From contig JAZOPS010000033.1 in NCBI GenBank assembly GCA_045655645.1, positions 50,811-114,810 on the forward strand: 64,000 nucleotides of DNA, in the 5' to 3' direction. Under the pieces are notes generated by a model, which was not told where the DNA came from, searched no databases, and saw nothing but the letters and a program-made list of their open reading frames with translations. Shown piece by piece: positions 1 through 8,222 of the stretch. The first letter of the stretch is position 1, and each line of letters begins with the position of its first letter. A program made the translations under genes and the position numbers. The stretch comes from Fimenecus sp045655645 (GTDB lineage: Bacteria > Bacillota > Clostridia > Oscillospirales > Acutalibacteraceae).

Positions 1-24
1 AATACTTCTAATGTAATTTTTCAT
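1..24 (-). CDS. rnfG: RnfG, first codons only (partial)
   Basis: Only eight codons are in the window (MKNYIRSI). The ATG at 24-22 overlaps the rnfD stop by one base (TAATG). A GGAGG-type ribosome binding site lies just upstream, inside the end of rnfD. In Rnf operons the gene after rnfC and rnfD is rnfG, which encodes the membrane-anchored subunit with a covalently bound FMN. The identity is inferred from gene order, because too little protein is visible for a family call. Confidence 0.6.
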
Positions 25-950
25 TATTTCTTACCTCCAAACAATTTTCTAGGTGTTAATGAATCTATGTAAGGATTTACAATGTTCATAAGAAGAATTG
101 CGAATGATACGCCTTCTGGATAACCACCAAAGAAACGGATAAGCACTGTGATTACACCTGCGCCGATACCGAAGATAAGTTTACCCTTTGCTGTGCTTGG
201 TGATGTAACATAATCAGTTGCCATAAAGAAAGCACCAATCATAAGACCACCTGAAAGCACCCAAGCAAGTGTTGTTTCAAGGTTGCCACCTTCAAGTGCC
301 AATGTGAAGAGGAATGTTGTGCCGATAAATGCAACTGGAATATGCCATGTGATTACCTTGCGTACGATAAGGTAAATACCACCGACGAGAAGTGCTAATG
401 CACAAGTTTCACCAAGAGCACCACCGCATTTGCCAAGGAACAAGTCCATAAGGTCAACTGCTTTATCATTTGCAAGGTCTGAAAGTGGAGTTGCACCTGA
501 TGCTGAATCCATACCCTCTGGGAAAACTGCTGCAGTCATTGAGCCGAATGCGATAAGCATAAATACACGAGCTGCGATTGCAGGGTTAACAATGTTTTTA
601 CCAAGACCACCGAAGATTCCTTTTACAATGATAATTGCGAAAAGTGAACCAACTGCTGCTTGCCACAATGGAATATTTGAAGGAAGATTAAGTGCTAAAA
701 TCAAACCAGTAACAACTGCACTTAAATCGCCAACTGTCTGTTCTTTTTTAACTGCTAAGTTAAAAAGTGCTTCGCCTGCTACTGCAGAAATAACGCAAAC
801 TGCGATAACGAGCAATGCAGGAATTCCAAAAAGAATAACTGCTGCAACTGATGCAGGAACAAGAGCAATAATCACATCAAGCATTGTTCTCATTGTTGAA
901 TTATTGCTTTTGATGTGTGGAGAAAATGAAGCATGAAGTTTATTTTCCAT
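24..950 (-). CDS. rnfD: Electron transport complex subunit RnfD
   Basis: This 308-residue integral membrane protein has many hydrophobic segments from about residue 22 to the end. It belongs to the RnfD/NqrB family, in which a threonine in an S-[GT]-A-T motif carries covalent FMN; here SGAT is at residues 151-154, so Thr154 is the expected attachment site. Within Rnf it passes electrons inside the membrane while Na+ or H+ is pumped out, coupling ferredoxin oxidation to NAD+ reduction. It is translationally coupled: its ATG overlaps the rnfC stop and its stop overlaps the rnfG start, each by one base. Length and order are typical of clostridial rnfCDGEAB operons. The start is secure because of the TAATG junction. 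Confidence 0.95.
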   Translation of the reverse strand: MENKLHASFSPHIKSNNSTMRTMLDVIIALVPASVAAVILFGIPALLVIAVCVISAVAGEALFNLAVKKEQTVGDLSAVVTGLILALNLPSNIPLWQAAVGSLFAIIIVKGIFGGLGKNIVNPAIAARVFMLIAFGSMTAAVFPEGMDSASGATPLSDLANDKAVDLMDLFLGKCGGALGETCALALLVGGIYLIVRKVITWHIPVAFIGTTFLFTLALEGGNLETTLAWVLSGGLMIGAFFMATDYVTSPSTAKGKLIFGIGAGVITVLIRFFGGYPEGVSFAILLMNIVNPYIDSLTPRKLFGGKK

Positions 951-2263
951 TATGCATTACCCTCCTTTTTCTTTGCACGTTCTGCCATAAGCATGTTCTT
1001 TGCCAAGCTGTTTGTCTCAACCAAAGGACGCTTTGCAGGACAGATGAATGCGCAACAACCACAAAGCATACAAATATCTGCGCCAAGTTTTTCAAACATT
1101 TCTGTATCCTTATCTTTATAAGCCTTTGCGATAGCAGCAGGATTAATGCCGAATGGGCAGTGATTTGTGCACTTGCCACACTTGATGCAAGCTGTTGTTT
1201 TTGCTGTTTTTGTTTCTTTTTTATTGAATGCTACCAAAGCATTTGTCTGTTTGAGCACTGGCACTGTAAGGTCAGGCACTGCAACACCCATCATAGGTCC
1301 GCCATAAATTACTTTTTCAGGGTCAGAATTAAAGCCACCACAGAAATCGAATACTTCACCGATTGGAGTACCAATTGCAACAATTACATTCTTTGGTTCT
1401 TTAACTGCGCCACCATCAACTGTAACTACCTTTTCTACAAGTGGCATACCTGTTTGTAAATATCTACCGATATTTGCCATTGTTGATGAGTTGCATACGA
1501 TACAACCAGCATCTGCAGGAAGTTGACCAACTGCAATTGTTCTGCCAACTGTGTGATAAACGAGAACTTTCTCGCCACCCTGTGGATAGATTGCAGGAAG
1601 AACTTTAACCTGAATTTTGCTGTTCTTAGCTGAAAGTTCTTTCATTTTTGCAATTGCTGATGCCTTATTCTTTTCGATACCGATTACAATCTTATCGAAA
1701 TTGAAATATTTGTCAGCGGTCTGGATTGCCAATAAAATATCGTCTGCTCTGTCAACCATTGTTACAGAGTCGCTTGTAATATATGGTTCACATTCTGCAC
1801 CATTGATTACAAGAGTATCAATTTTTTTGTCTGTTGCAAATTTCACATAAGTTGGGAAACCTGCGCCACCCAAACCTACGATACCACTCTTTTTAATAGC
1901 TTCAATGAAGTCTTCTTTACTGTTAACCTGTGGCACTGCGATTGATTCATCAGGTGTCATTTCTCCGTCTGATTCAATTGTGATTGCAGGAGCAGTTTTG
2001 CCATTTGACAAAAGAGCATCGGCAACGCTCTTAACTGTACCTGAAACGCTTGAATAAACCGATGAAGAGATGAAACCATCTTGTTCAGCAACCAATGTTC
2101 CCACAAAAACCTGGTCACCTGCTTTAACAACTGGTTTTGCAGGTTTACCGATATGCATTGCTGTAAGAAGTGTAACTGTCTTTGGAGCAGGCATTCTTAT
2201 AGCGCTCATATCAGCTGTGTTTTTTCTGTGAGGTACATGGATACCTTTGAGAGAAAAAGCCAT
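950..2263 (-). CDS. rnfC: Electron transport complex subunit RnfC
   Basis: RnfC is the peripheral NADH-binding subunit of the Rnf ferredoxin:NAD+ oxidoreductase. The 437-residue protein has a glycine-rich GLGGAGFP segment at 130-137, as in the NuoF-like nucleotide/FMN fold. It also has two 4Fe-4S motifs: Cys359/362/365/369 and Cys398/401/404/408, each closed by Cys-Pro. There is no long C-terminal extension of the kind seen in proteobacterial RnfC. It is the first gene of the operon, which continues leftward out of the window. The start is ATG at 2263 with an AAGGTAGG-like ribosome binding site. A consensus promoter lies about 110 bp upstream, and the divergent neighbour is the Mrp-like operon. 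Confidence 0.96.
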   Translation of the reverse strand: MAFSLKGIHVPHRKNTADMSAIRMPAPKTVTLLTAMHIGKPAKPVVKAGDQVFVGTLVAEQDGFISSSVYSSVSGTVKSVADALLSNGKTAPAITIESDGEMTPDESIAVPQVNSKEDFIEAIKKSGIVGLGGAGFPTYVKFATDKKIDTLVINGAECEPYITSDSVTMVDRADDILLAIQTADKYFNFDKIVIGIEKNKASAIAKMKELSAKNSKIQVKVLPAIYPQGGEKVLVYHTVGRTIAVGQLPADAGCIVCNSSTMANIGRYLQTGMPLVEKVVTVDGGAVKEPKNVIVAIGTPIGEVFDFCGGFNSDPEKVIYGGPMMGVAVPDLTVPVLKQTNALVAFNKKETKTAKTTACIKCGKCTNHCPFGINPAAIAKAYKDKDTEMFEKLGADICMLCGCCAFICPAKRPLVETNSLAKNMLMAERAKKKEGNA

Positions 2264-2369
2264 TTTTTTGACCTACCTTTCATTTTTCGTATCAAAACAA
2301 AGAATACATTTTTTGGTAAATTTAATACCAAAAGACATAATTCTGCATAATACTTCATTATCACTAGAT

Positions 2370-2398
2370 ATTATATATTTCTTATCGAATTCTGTCAA
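2370..2398 (-). promoter_or_regulatory. Sigma-A promoter of the rnf operon
   Basis: On the minus strand, TTGACA (2398-2393), a 17-bp spacer and TATAAT (2375-2370) match the consensus exactly. Transcription should start near 2363, leaving a leader of about 100 bases before rnfC. The perfect match suggests strong constitutive expression. Confidence 0.85.
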
Positions 2399-2477
2399 TA
2401 AACACATTGATATTATTTTGTTGGTAATTATGTAAAAAATTTTCTTTTTTCGTTGTTTAAAATCGTCAATTTTATGA

Positions 2478-2506
2478 TTGACTTTGCGGTTTCAAAGTAG
2501 TATCTT
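2478..2506 (+). promoter_or_regulatory. Sigma-A promoter of the Mrp-like operon
   Basis: TTGACT (2478-2483), a 17-bp spacer and TATCTT (2501-2506) sit 54 bp before the first antiporter gene. The -10 is weaker than that of the rnf promoter, and an inverted repeat lies immediately downstream. Confidence 0.65.
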
Positions 2507-2510
2507 TTAT

Positions 2511-2529
2511 TAGGTATATATAATACCTA
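2511..2529. promoter_or_regulatory. Inverted repeat at the start of the Mrp-like transcript (operator candidate)
   Basis: TAGGTAT-ATATA-ATACCTA is a perfect 7-bp inverted repeat with a 5-bp centre. It begins 5 bp after the -10 hexamer, so it covers the likely transcription start. That position suits a repressor site. The binding protein is unknown and no regulator gene is adjacent. Confidence 0.45.
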
Positions 2530-2559
2530 TTTATATGGCTTCTCAAAGGAGAATATTTT

Positions 2560-3033
2560 ATGATAATTTTATTGTTTTTATTATGGATTGTATTAAACGG
2601 TCGCTTCTCTGCTGACGCGGGTATGATTCAGGTTTGCGTGGTGGGTGCTGCAGTTTCAGCATTTGCTTATTTCTTTGCTCACAAAGCATTGGGATATACT
2701 CTCAAAGCTGAACTTCGTTGGTGGAAGAAAGCTCCTGTTTTGTTGGCATACTTCTTCATACTCATAAAAGAAATTATAATTGCAAATTTTCAAATGATGA
2801 AAATTGTAACAAGCAAAAAAGCAGAAATTCACCCTGTTATGATAAAAGTTAAGATTCCGCTTAAAACAAATGTGGCAAGAGTGCTTCTCGCAAATTCAAT
2901 CACACTCACCCCCGGCACAATTACCGCTGAATTAGAAGATGACTATTTCACAATTCACTGTGTTGACTCTGCTTTTGCAGAGGGAATCGAAAACAGTTCA
3001 TTTGTTAAAATTTTAGAAAGGTTGGAGAAATAA
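2560..3033 (+). CDS. mnhE: Mrp/Mbh-type antiporter subunit E (MrpE/MbhA-like)
   Basis: The 157-residue protein has two hydrophobic segments near the N-terminus and one at about 60-80, then a soluble domain with the LLANSITLTPGTIT motif typical of the MNHE family (PF01899). This small subunit belongs to the multi-subunit Na+/H+ antiporter and to the matching module of membrane-bound hydrogenases. It is the first gene of a ten-gene operon, with an AAAGGAG ribosome binding site before ATG 2560. The E-F-G-DUF4040-B-C-D order is that of archaeal Mbh operons (mbhA onward) rather than the bacillar mrpABCDEFG order. Confidence 0.9.
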   Translation: MIILLFLLWIVLNGRFSADAGMIQVCVVGAAVSAFAYFFAHKALGYTLKAELRWWKKAPVLLAYFFILIKEIIIANFQMMKIVTSKKAEIHPVMIKVKIPLKTNVARVLLANSITLTPGTITAELEDDYFTIHCVDSAFAEGIENSSFVKILERLEK

Positions 3034-3034
3034 A

Positions 3035-3331
3035 ATGCTTGAACAGGCTTATTCATATTTGTATCTCGCTGTATTCATAGGTCTTGGCATTGCAATTATT
3101 GCATCCCTTATCCGTTCAATCACAGCAAAAACCATTATCGGCAGATTTATTGGTGTAAATATTCTCACAACAATCGTTTTGATTGTCATTTGTATTCTCA
3201 CACTTTTCCTTAAAGAGAGTTATTTAACTGATATCGCTTTAATTTATGCTCTTATTAGCTGTATTGCAGTTATTCTTCTCAGCAAAATCTATATCAACCT
3301 TTTCAAAAAAGACGATGGAGGTGAAAAATAA
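3035..3331 (+). CDS. mnhF: Mrp/Mbh-type antiporter subunit F (MrpF/MbhB-like)
   Basis: This is a 98-residue protein with three predicted membrane helices and a short charged tail (KKDDGGEK), matching the usual size of MrpF. The family is a small structural subunit of Mrp-type cation/proton antiporters. It starts one base after the mnhE stop and its stop overlaps the next ATG (TAATG), so translation is coupled. Confidence 0.85.
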   Translation: MLEQAYSYLYLAVFIGLGIAIIASLIRSITAKTIIGRFIGVNILTTIVLIVICILTLFLKESYLTDIALIYALISCIAVILLSKIYINLFKKDDGGEK

Positions 3332-3675
3332 TGCTTGAATGGATTCGTTTTGCACTTGTGGCATTGTTTTTTGCCGCAGGACTTATTGTTCTTTTTATTT
3401 CAATTTTTGGCACATATCGTTTTGATTTTTCTATTAACCGCATGCATTCATCTGCTATGTGCGACACACTTGTTCTCATGCTCTTTATCACAGGTTTGAT
3501 TATCGCGTCAGGAATCAACATTATTTCACTTAAATTCTTGTTCATTGTTATTGTTCAATGGTGCACAAGCCCTGTGGTTTCACACATTTTTGTTAAAACC
3601 AAATTACTCACAGATAAAAACTTATCTAAACATTGCGAAATGCGTATAGACGATAAAAAGGAGGAAAATGAATAA
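3331..3675 (+). CDS. mnhG: Mrp/Mbh-type antiporter subunit G (MrpG/MbhC-like)
   Basis: This is a 114-residue protein of the PhaG/MnhG family (PF03334). It has three hydrophobic helices, with the family-typical segment TLVLMLFITGLIIASG in the middle and a charged cytoplasmic tail. It is coupled at both ends by one-base overlaps (TAATG) with its neighbours. Its role is inferred as a structural membrane subunit of the antiporter. Confidence 0.85.
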   Translation: MLEWIRFALVALFFAAGLIVLFISIFGTYRFDFSINRMHSSAMCDTLVLMLFITGLIIASGINIISLKFLFIVIVQWCTSPVVSHIFVKTKLLTDKNLSKHCEMRIDDKKEENE

Positions 3676-3983
3676 TGGAAGATATTATTACCATATTTAG
3701 AATTTTGCTTCTTATTTCTCTTGTTGTCTGTGCTATTGCAACAGCACTTTCAAAGAGAGTTATGACTGCTCTTATAATTTTCACATCATACAGTATTGTT
3801 ATGTCAGTTGTATGGTTATTGTTGCGCTCACCTGACTTGGCTATTACAGAAGCTGCCGTTGGTGCGGGTGTGGATGGCGTACTTTTCTTTCTCACTCTTC
3901 GCAAACTCCACCTTATTGATAAGGATTATGCGGACGACGAAGATGGTAAAATTGACGAAGGGGTGAATGTAAATGAAGAATAA
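3675..3983 (+). CDS. MbhD-like (DUF4040) antiporter subunit
   Basis: This 102-residue protein has three membrane helices and the conserved segment SPDLAITEAAVGAGVDGVLF. That segment marks the DUF4040/MbhD family (PF13244), which forms the C-terminal part of MrpA in bacillar Mrp but is a separate gene in Mbh-type operons. It starts by a TAATG overlap with the subunit G gene. The last 11 bases overlap the next reading frame. The acidic tail (DYADDEDGKIDEG) is cytoplasmic. Confidence 0.85.
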   Translation: MEDIITIFRILLLISLVVCAIATALSKRVMTALIIFTSYSIVMSVVWLLLRSPDLAITEAAVGAGVDGVLFFLTLRKLHLIDKDYADDEDGKIDEGVNVNEE

Positions 3984-4881
3984 TAAATTTTCATCTCTTT
4001 TTAAAGAATGGTATGAGGGTAATTTAAGTTTTGATGAACGAATGAACATTGAAACTGAAAAACCTACACCTAAAAAAGAAGAAACAGAAAAAGAAAAAAT
4101 CCGTCTTGTTAAAGATGTTGAAAATGCAGAAGAAAAAATCACTTCAAAGGGTTATAAATTCTTTTCAGTAATTTTCTGTGTTATTCTCGCGGTCATTCTT
4201 GTTGGTACAGTTAATTTTATGCCACTTTTTGCCGATGATAACACACCAACAACCAATGAAGTTTATGAACATTATGTTGGTGAGGGTCGCGACCAGACAG
4301 GCGCGGTTAATACCGTTGCTGGTATGATTCTTGACTATCGTGCATTCGACACATTGGGCGAATCTTTTGTTCTTTTCACCGCAACTTGTGCCGTTCTTCT
4401 TTTGCTTGAACAAAGCAAAAACAAACCAATTAAGAAAAAAGAATCTTTCTCTTATACAAACGACCCAATCGTTCGTCTCGTTGTAAAAATTCTCACACCG
4501 ATTATCATCGTTTTCGGAATTTATGTTCTTTTCAACGGTCACTTATCTCCAGGTGGTGGATTCTCAGGTGGTTCGGTGCTTGGCGCAGGATTTATTCTCT
4601 TTGCCATGGCTTATGGTGAAGATTTTGCAGCAAAAATTATTACACAAAAAATCATTCGCATTATTACAATCTGTTCATTGAGTTTTTATTGTCTTGCAAA
4701 GAGTTACTCTTTCTTTACAGGTAATGAATTCAACGGTATTCACTCAATTATCACACCGGGCACACCGGGCAATATTGTTTCAGGTGGTTTGATTTTGCCA
4801 CTTAACATTGCAGTTGGATTTGTTGTTTGCTGTACTATGTACAGTTTCTATATGATTTTCAAAAGGGGGCGTCTTGATTGA
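3973..4881 (+). CDS. mnhB: MbhE-MnhB fusion-type antiporter subunit B
   Basis: The 302-residue protein joins two units that are separate in archaeal Mbh operons. Residues 1-55 are charged and soluble. A first membrane helix and an MbhE-like segment follow, with DYRAFDTLGESFVLFTA near residue 120. From about 160 comes a MnhB domain (PF04039) with FNGHLSPGGGFSGGSVLGAG. It starts 11 bases inside the MbhD-like gene, at an ATG following GGGGTG. MnhB-type subunits are membrane parts of Mrp antiporters. The 55-residue acidic/basic N-terminal extension is unusual. Confidence 0.88.
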   Translation: MKNNKFSSLFKEWYEGNLSFDERMNIETEKPTPKKEETEKEKIRLVKDVENAEEKITSKGYKFFSVIFCVILAVILVGTVNFMPLFADDNTPTTNEVYEHYVGEGRDQTGAVNTVAGMILDYRAFDTLGESFVLFTATCAVLLLLEQSKNKPIKKKESFSYTNDPIVRLVVKILTPIIIVFGIYVLFNGHLSPGGGFSGGSVLGAGFILFAMAYGEDFAAKIITQKIIRIITICSLSFYCLAKSYSFFTGNEFNGIHSIITPGTPGNIVSGGLILPLNIAVGFVVCCTMYSFYMIFKRGRLD

Positions 4882-5255
4882 ATCTTCTCATAAACTATGA
4901 AGCAGTAACATCAATGCTTTTGTTTGCTATTGGTTTTACAATGCTTGTTTTCTCTAAAAATATCATGAAAAAGATTCTCGGTCTTAACATTGTTGACACA
5001 GGCGTCTATCTTTTTCTCGCATCAATGGGTTATATTGAAGGAAAATTGACACCAATTGTTCCATCAACAGGCGCTGTTGACGCTCTTGACTATATTAACC
5101 CTATCCCTCAGGGACTTGTTCTTACAGGTATCGTTGTTTCTGTCAGCTTTTCAGCTTTGATGCTTGCATTGACAGTTCGACTTTATAAAAAATATCGCAC
5201 ATTAAATCTAGATAAGATTTATGAAATGTGTCGCAAGGAGGATGAACAAGAATAA
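4878..5255 (+). CDS. mnhC: Mrp/Mbh-type antiporter subunit C (NuoK-like)
   Basis: This 125-residue protein of the MnhC/NuoK family has three helices. The central segment (KKILGLNIVDTGVYLFL) matches the family and a conserved acidic region follows. NuoK-like subunits line part of the ion path in complex I relatives. The start is a TTG at 4878 overlapping the preceding TGA (TTGA) and preceded by AAGGGGG. No ATG is available near the ribosome binding site. Confidence 0.88.
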   Translation: MNLLINYEAVTSMLLFAIGFTMLVFSKNIMKKILGLNIVDTGVYLFLASMGYIEGKLTPIVPSTGAVDALDYINPIPQGLVLTGIVVSVSFSALMLALTVRLYKKYRTLNLDKIYEMCRKEDEQE

Positions 5256-6763
5256 TGGACTTTATTATGAATCTTCCTTTTGCGACTATTGTATTTTCGC
5301 TTTTCAGCGCAGTTATCTGCTTTGCATTCAAAGATAACAAGGCTCGTTTCGTTTCTTATTTTCTTTTGATTGCATCAGGCATCATGTCTGCGTCAGTTAT
5401 CTTCTATAACCTTACATCTGAAACAGGATATTTTGTTTATCGAATGGGACATTATGATGCACCAATTGGTAACGAAATTTCTGCAGGTCTTTTAGAACCC
5501 GCTTTCTTGCTTCTTTTTGAAGTGGTTATGTTTCTCTCTTTATCGGGTGGCTCACACCGTATTATGAGAGATGTTGAAGAAGCAAAGCAGAAATATTTCT
5601 GCATTATGGTTAACTTAACTCACGCGGCATTGGCAGCACTTTGCTATACAAACGATATTTTCACAGGATATGTATTTATTGAAATCTGTACTATAGCTTC
5701 TTGCTCACTTTTAATGCTCTCAAAGAAAACAAGAGCATTGGTTGCCGCAACTCGTTATATGGTGTTCAGCCTTATCGGCTCAAGCTTGGTTCTTGTGGGA
5801 ATCATCTTGCTCTATGCAATTACTGGTCATCTTCTTTTCCCACAACTTTATTCAACAATTCAAGAACTTTGGGCAACAGGAGAATACACATTCCCACTCA
5901 CTATTGCATTAGGTCTCATCGTTTCAGGTCTTGCAATTAAAAGTGGTATGTTCCCCTTCCATTTCTGGATGCCCGACACTTATGGCACGGCAACACCATC
6001 AGCATCAGGTATTTTGTCAGGTGTTATTTCAAAGGGATATATCTTTCTCTTACTTAAAATCATTTTCAGAGTTATCGGCTACGAAGTTTTCCTTCAGTCA
6101 AATATTCAATATGTACTCTTCGTCTTCGGTATCTGCGGTATGATTGTGGGCTCAGTTTCAGCAATCAAGACAAACAATATAAACTTTATGATTGCTTATT
6201 CTTCTGCCGCTCAAATCGGTTATATTTATATGGGTTTAGGTCTTGGCACAAAGGGAGCAATTGTTGCAGCACTTTTCCAGATTGTTGCTCACTCTCTCAC
6301 AAAGCCAATGCTTTTCCTTTCAGCGTCAGGACTTTCTGACACAATTGACAGACGTCAGGATTTCGCATCATTACGCTCATCCGCTCATAACAACAAGATT
6401 GCCGCAATATCTTATTCAGCAGGTGCGCTTTCAATGGTTGGTATTCCGATTTTCGCAGGGTTCATTCCAAAGCTTCTTTTCTCAACATCTGCTTTTGGTC
6501 ACGGAATACAGACATATTTAATGCTCATTGCTCTTGCAATCAGTACAATTCTCAATGTTCTTTATTTCCTTAGAACCCTCGTTAATATTTATAGTCCTGC
6601 AAAGGTTGAACTCACTCGTAAAACTATCACATTTAAAACTGCACCTGCATTTTCAATCATTGTGCTTGTAATGTCAGCAGTTAATATTTTAGTTGGACTT
6701 CGTTCACAGCCTATTATTTCACTCTTTGAAAAAGGGCTTGAGTTATTTATAAACATTCGATAA
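5255..6763 (+). CDS. mnhD: Antiporter-type proton-conducting subunit 1 (MnhD/MbhH/NuoN-like)
   Basis: The 502-residue polytopic protein has about 14 helices and belongs to the proton-conducting transporter family (PF00361). The two residues expected in the channel are present: Glu143 in VFIEICT (TM5) and Lys229 in GLAIKSGMFP (TM7). The cytoplasmic loop WMPDTYGTATPSASGILSG follows. It is coupled to mnhC by a TAATG overlap. It is the first of four such subunits in this operon and, by position, the counterpart of MrpD/MbhH. Confidence 0.9.
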   Translation: MDFIMNLPFATIVFSLFSAVICFAFKDNKARFVSYFLLIASGIMSASVIFYNLTSETGYFVYRMGHYDAPIGNEISAGLLEPAFLLLFEVVMFLSLSGGSHRIMRDVEEAKQKYFCIMVNLTHAALAALCYTNDIFTGYVFIEICTIASCSLLMLSKKTRALVAATRYMVFSLIGSSLVLVGIILLYAITGHLLFPQLYSTIQELWATGEYTFPLTIALGLIVSGLAIKSGMFPFHFWMPDTYGTATPSASGILSGVISKGYIFLLLKIIFRVIGYEVFLQSNIQYVLFVFGICGMIVGSVSAIKTNNINFMIAYSSAAQIGYIYMGLGLGTKGAIVAALFQIVAHSLTKPMLFLSASGLSDTIDRRQDFASLRSSAHNNKIAAISYSAGALSMVGIPIFAGFIPKLLFSTSAFGHGIQTYLMLIALAISTILNVLYFLRTLVNIYSPAKVELTRKTITFKTAPAFSIIVLVMSAVNILVGLRSQPIISLFEKGLELFINIR

Positions 6764-6776
6764 GGGGGATTAAAAT

Positions 6777-8207
6777 ATGCTTTTGATATTATTAACTTTA
6801 TTCCCCGTAATCGGTGGTTTGATTTTACCTTTACTTAATAAAATCCAGAATCGAAACACTCGTTTGGGTGCAGTTGTTCTTGTTCAAGTAATTGAGGCTG
6901 TTCTCGGTTTTATAGTAATTCTCGGCGACAAAATCTCAACAGGTACATTTACACTTGTTGACCAGATTTCAGTTGGCTTTACCGCTGACACTCTTGCAAA
7001 ATTCTTTGTTGCATTGGTTATTGTCGGTTGGACATTGGTAACTTTATATGCTTGTGTTTATATGAAACACGAAGAAAATGAAATGAGATTTTTCTTATTC
7101 ATGTTTCTTTCAGAGGGTGCAATGCTTGGCGCTGCTCTTTCACAGAATCTTGTTTCAATGTATGTTTTCTATGAAATGGTTACTCTTTTCTCAACGCCAT
7201 TGGTTCTTCATTCACTTTCAAAAGAATCAGTTGCAGCTGCGAAAAAATATCTCTATTATTCTGTTGCAGGTGCATTTTTAGCACTCTTTGGAATCTTTGT
7301 TCTTGCAACAAACAGTAGCACATTGTCGTTCGTTGCAGGTGGCGTTGATATAACTAATTCACCACTTGTGCTTGCCGGTGTATTCACAATGCTTTTAGGC
7401 TTTGGTGCAAAAGCAGGTCTTTTCCCAATGCACGGATGGTTGCCAACTGCTCACCCTGTTGCTCCTGCCCCTGCTAGCGCATTGCTTTCAGGTCTTATTG
7501 CAAAAGCAGGTGTTCTTGCAATTATAAGAACAATTTTTTATATTGTTGGCACAGATGCTCTCACGGGCACTTGGGTACAGACTGTTGCTCTCAGTTTCGC
7601 ACTCTTGACAGTACTCATGGGCTCAATGATGGCTTATCTTGAAAAAGGGTTTAAAAAGCGTCTTGCTTTCTCAACCGTCAGCCAGATTTCTTATGTGCTT
7701 ACCGGGCTTTTCCTTTTCACTGACGATGGTTTCACAGGTGCACTTTGGCAAATTGTTTTCCACGCAGTTGTAAAGGTTGGTCTCTTCCTTTGTGCTGGTG
7801 CAGTAATCTTTATGTATGGCAAAACAGAAGTCAAAGACCTTAAAGGTCTTGGCAAGAAAATGCCAATAACATTCACTTGCTTTACTGTGCTTTCACTTTC
7901 ACTTATCGGTATTCCACCAACAGGTGGTTTTTATAGTAAATGGTATATTGCAACTTCTGCGCTTAGTGCAGATTTAGGTGCTCTTTCTTATCTTGCACCA
8001 ATCATTCTTCTGATTTCTGCAATTCTCACAGCAGCATATCTTCTTTCAATTTCAATTGATGCTTTCTTCGGTAAAGAAGAAACCGAAACAGAAAAAGTGC
8101 GCGAGCCATTATTTATGGTTATTCCAATTGTTATTCTCACAGTTATTGCTGTTGCGGGTGGAGTTTTCTCTCTTACAACAAGCAATATGCTTGCGTCAAT
8201 TTTATAA
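6777..8207 (+). CDS. Antiporter-type proton-conducting subunit 2
   Basis: This 476-residue polytopic protein of PF00361 has Glu133 in VFYEMVTLFSTP and Lys212 in GFGAKAGLFPMHGWLP, followed by the HPVAPAPASALLSG loop. It most resembles the NuoM/MnhA-N/MbhH side of the family. An AAGGGGG ribosome binding site precedes ATG 6777. Together with the next two genes it makes the complex richer in pumping subunits than a standard Mrp, which has two (MrpA and MrpD). Confidence 0.88.
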   Translation: MLLILLTLFPVIGGLILPLLNKIQNRNTRLGAVVLVQVIEAVLGFIVILGDKISTGTFTLVDQISVGFTADTLAKFFVALVIVGWTLVTLYACVYMKHEENEMRFFLFMFLSEGAMLGAALSQNLVSMYVFYEMVTLFSTPLVLHSLSKESVAAAKKYLYYSVAGAFLALFGIFVLATNSSTLSFVAGGVDITNSPLVLAGVFTMLLGFGAKAGLFPMHGWLPTAHPVAPAPASALLSGLIAKAGVLAIIRTIFYIVGTDALTGTWVQTVALSFALLTVLMGSMMAYLEKGFKKRLAFSTVSQISYVLTGLFLFTDDGFTGALWQIVFHAVVKVGLFLCAGAVIFMYGKTEVKDLKGLGKKMPITFTCFTVLSLSLIGIPPTGGFYSKWYIATSALSADLGALSYLAPIILLISAILTAAYLLSISIDAFFGKEETETEKVREPLFMVIPIVILTVIAVAGGVFSLTTSNMLASIL

Positions 8208-8222
8208 TAGGAGGTTATTGAG

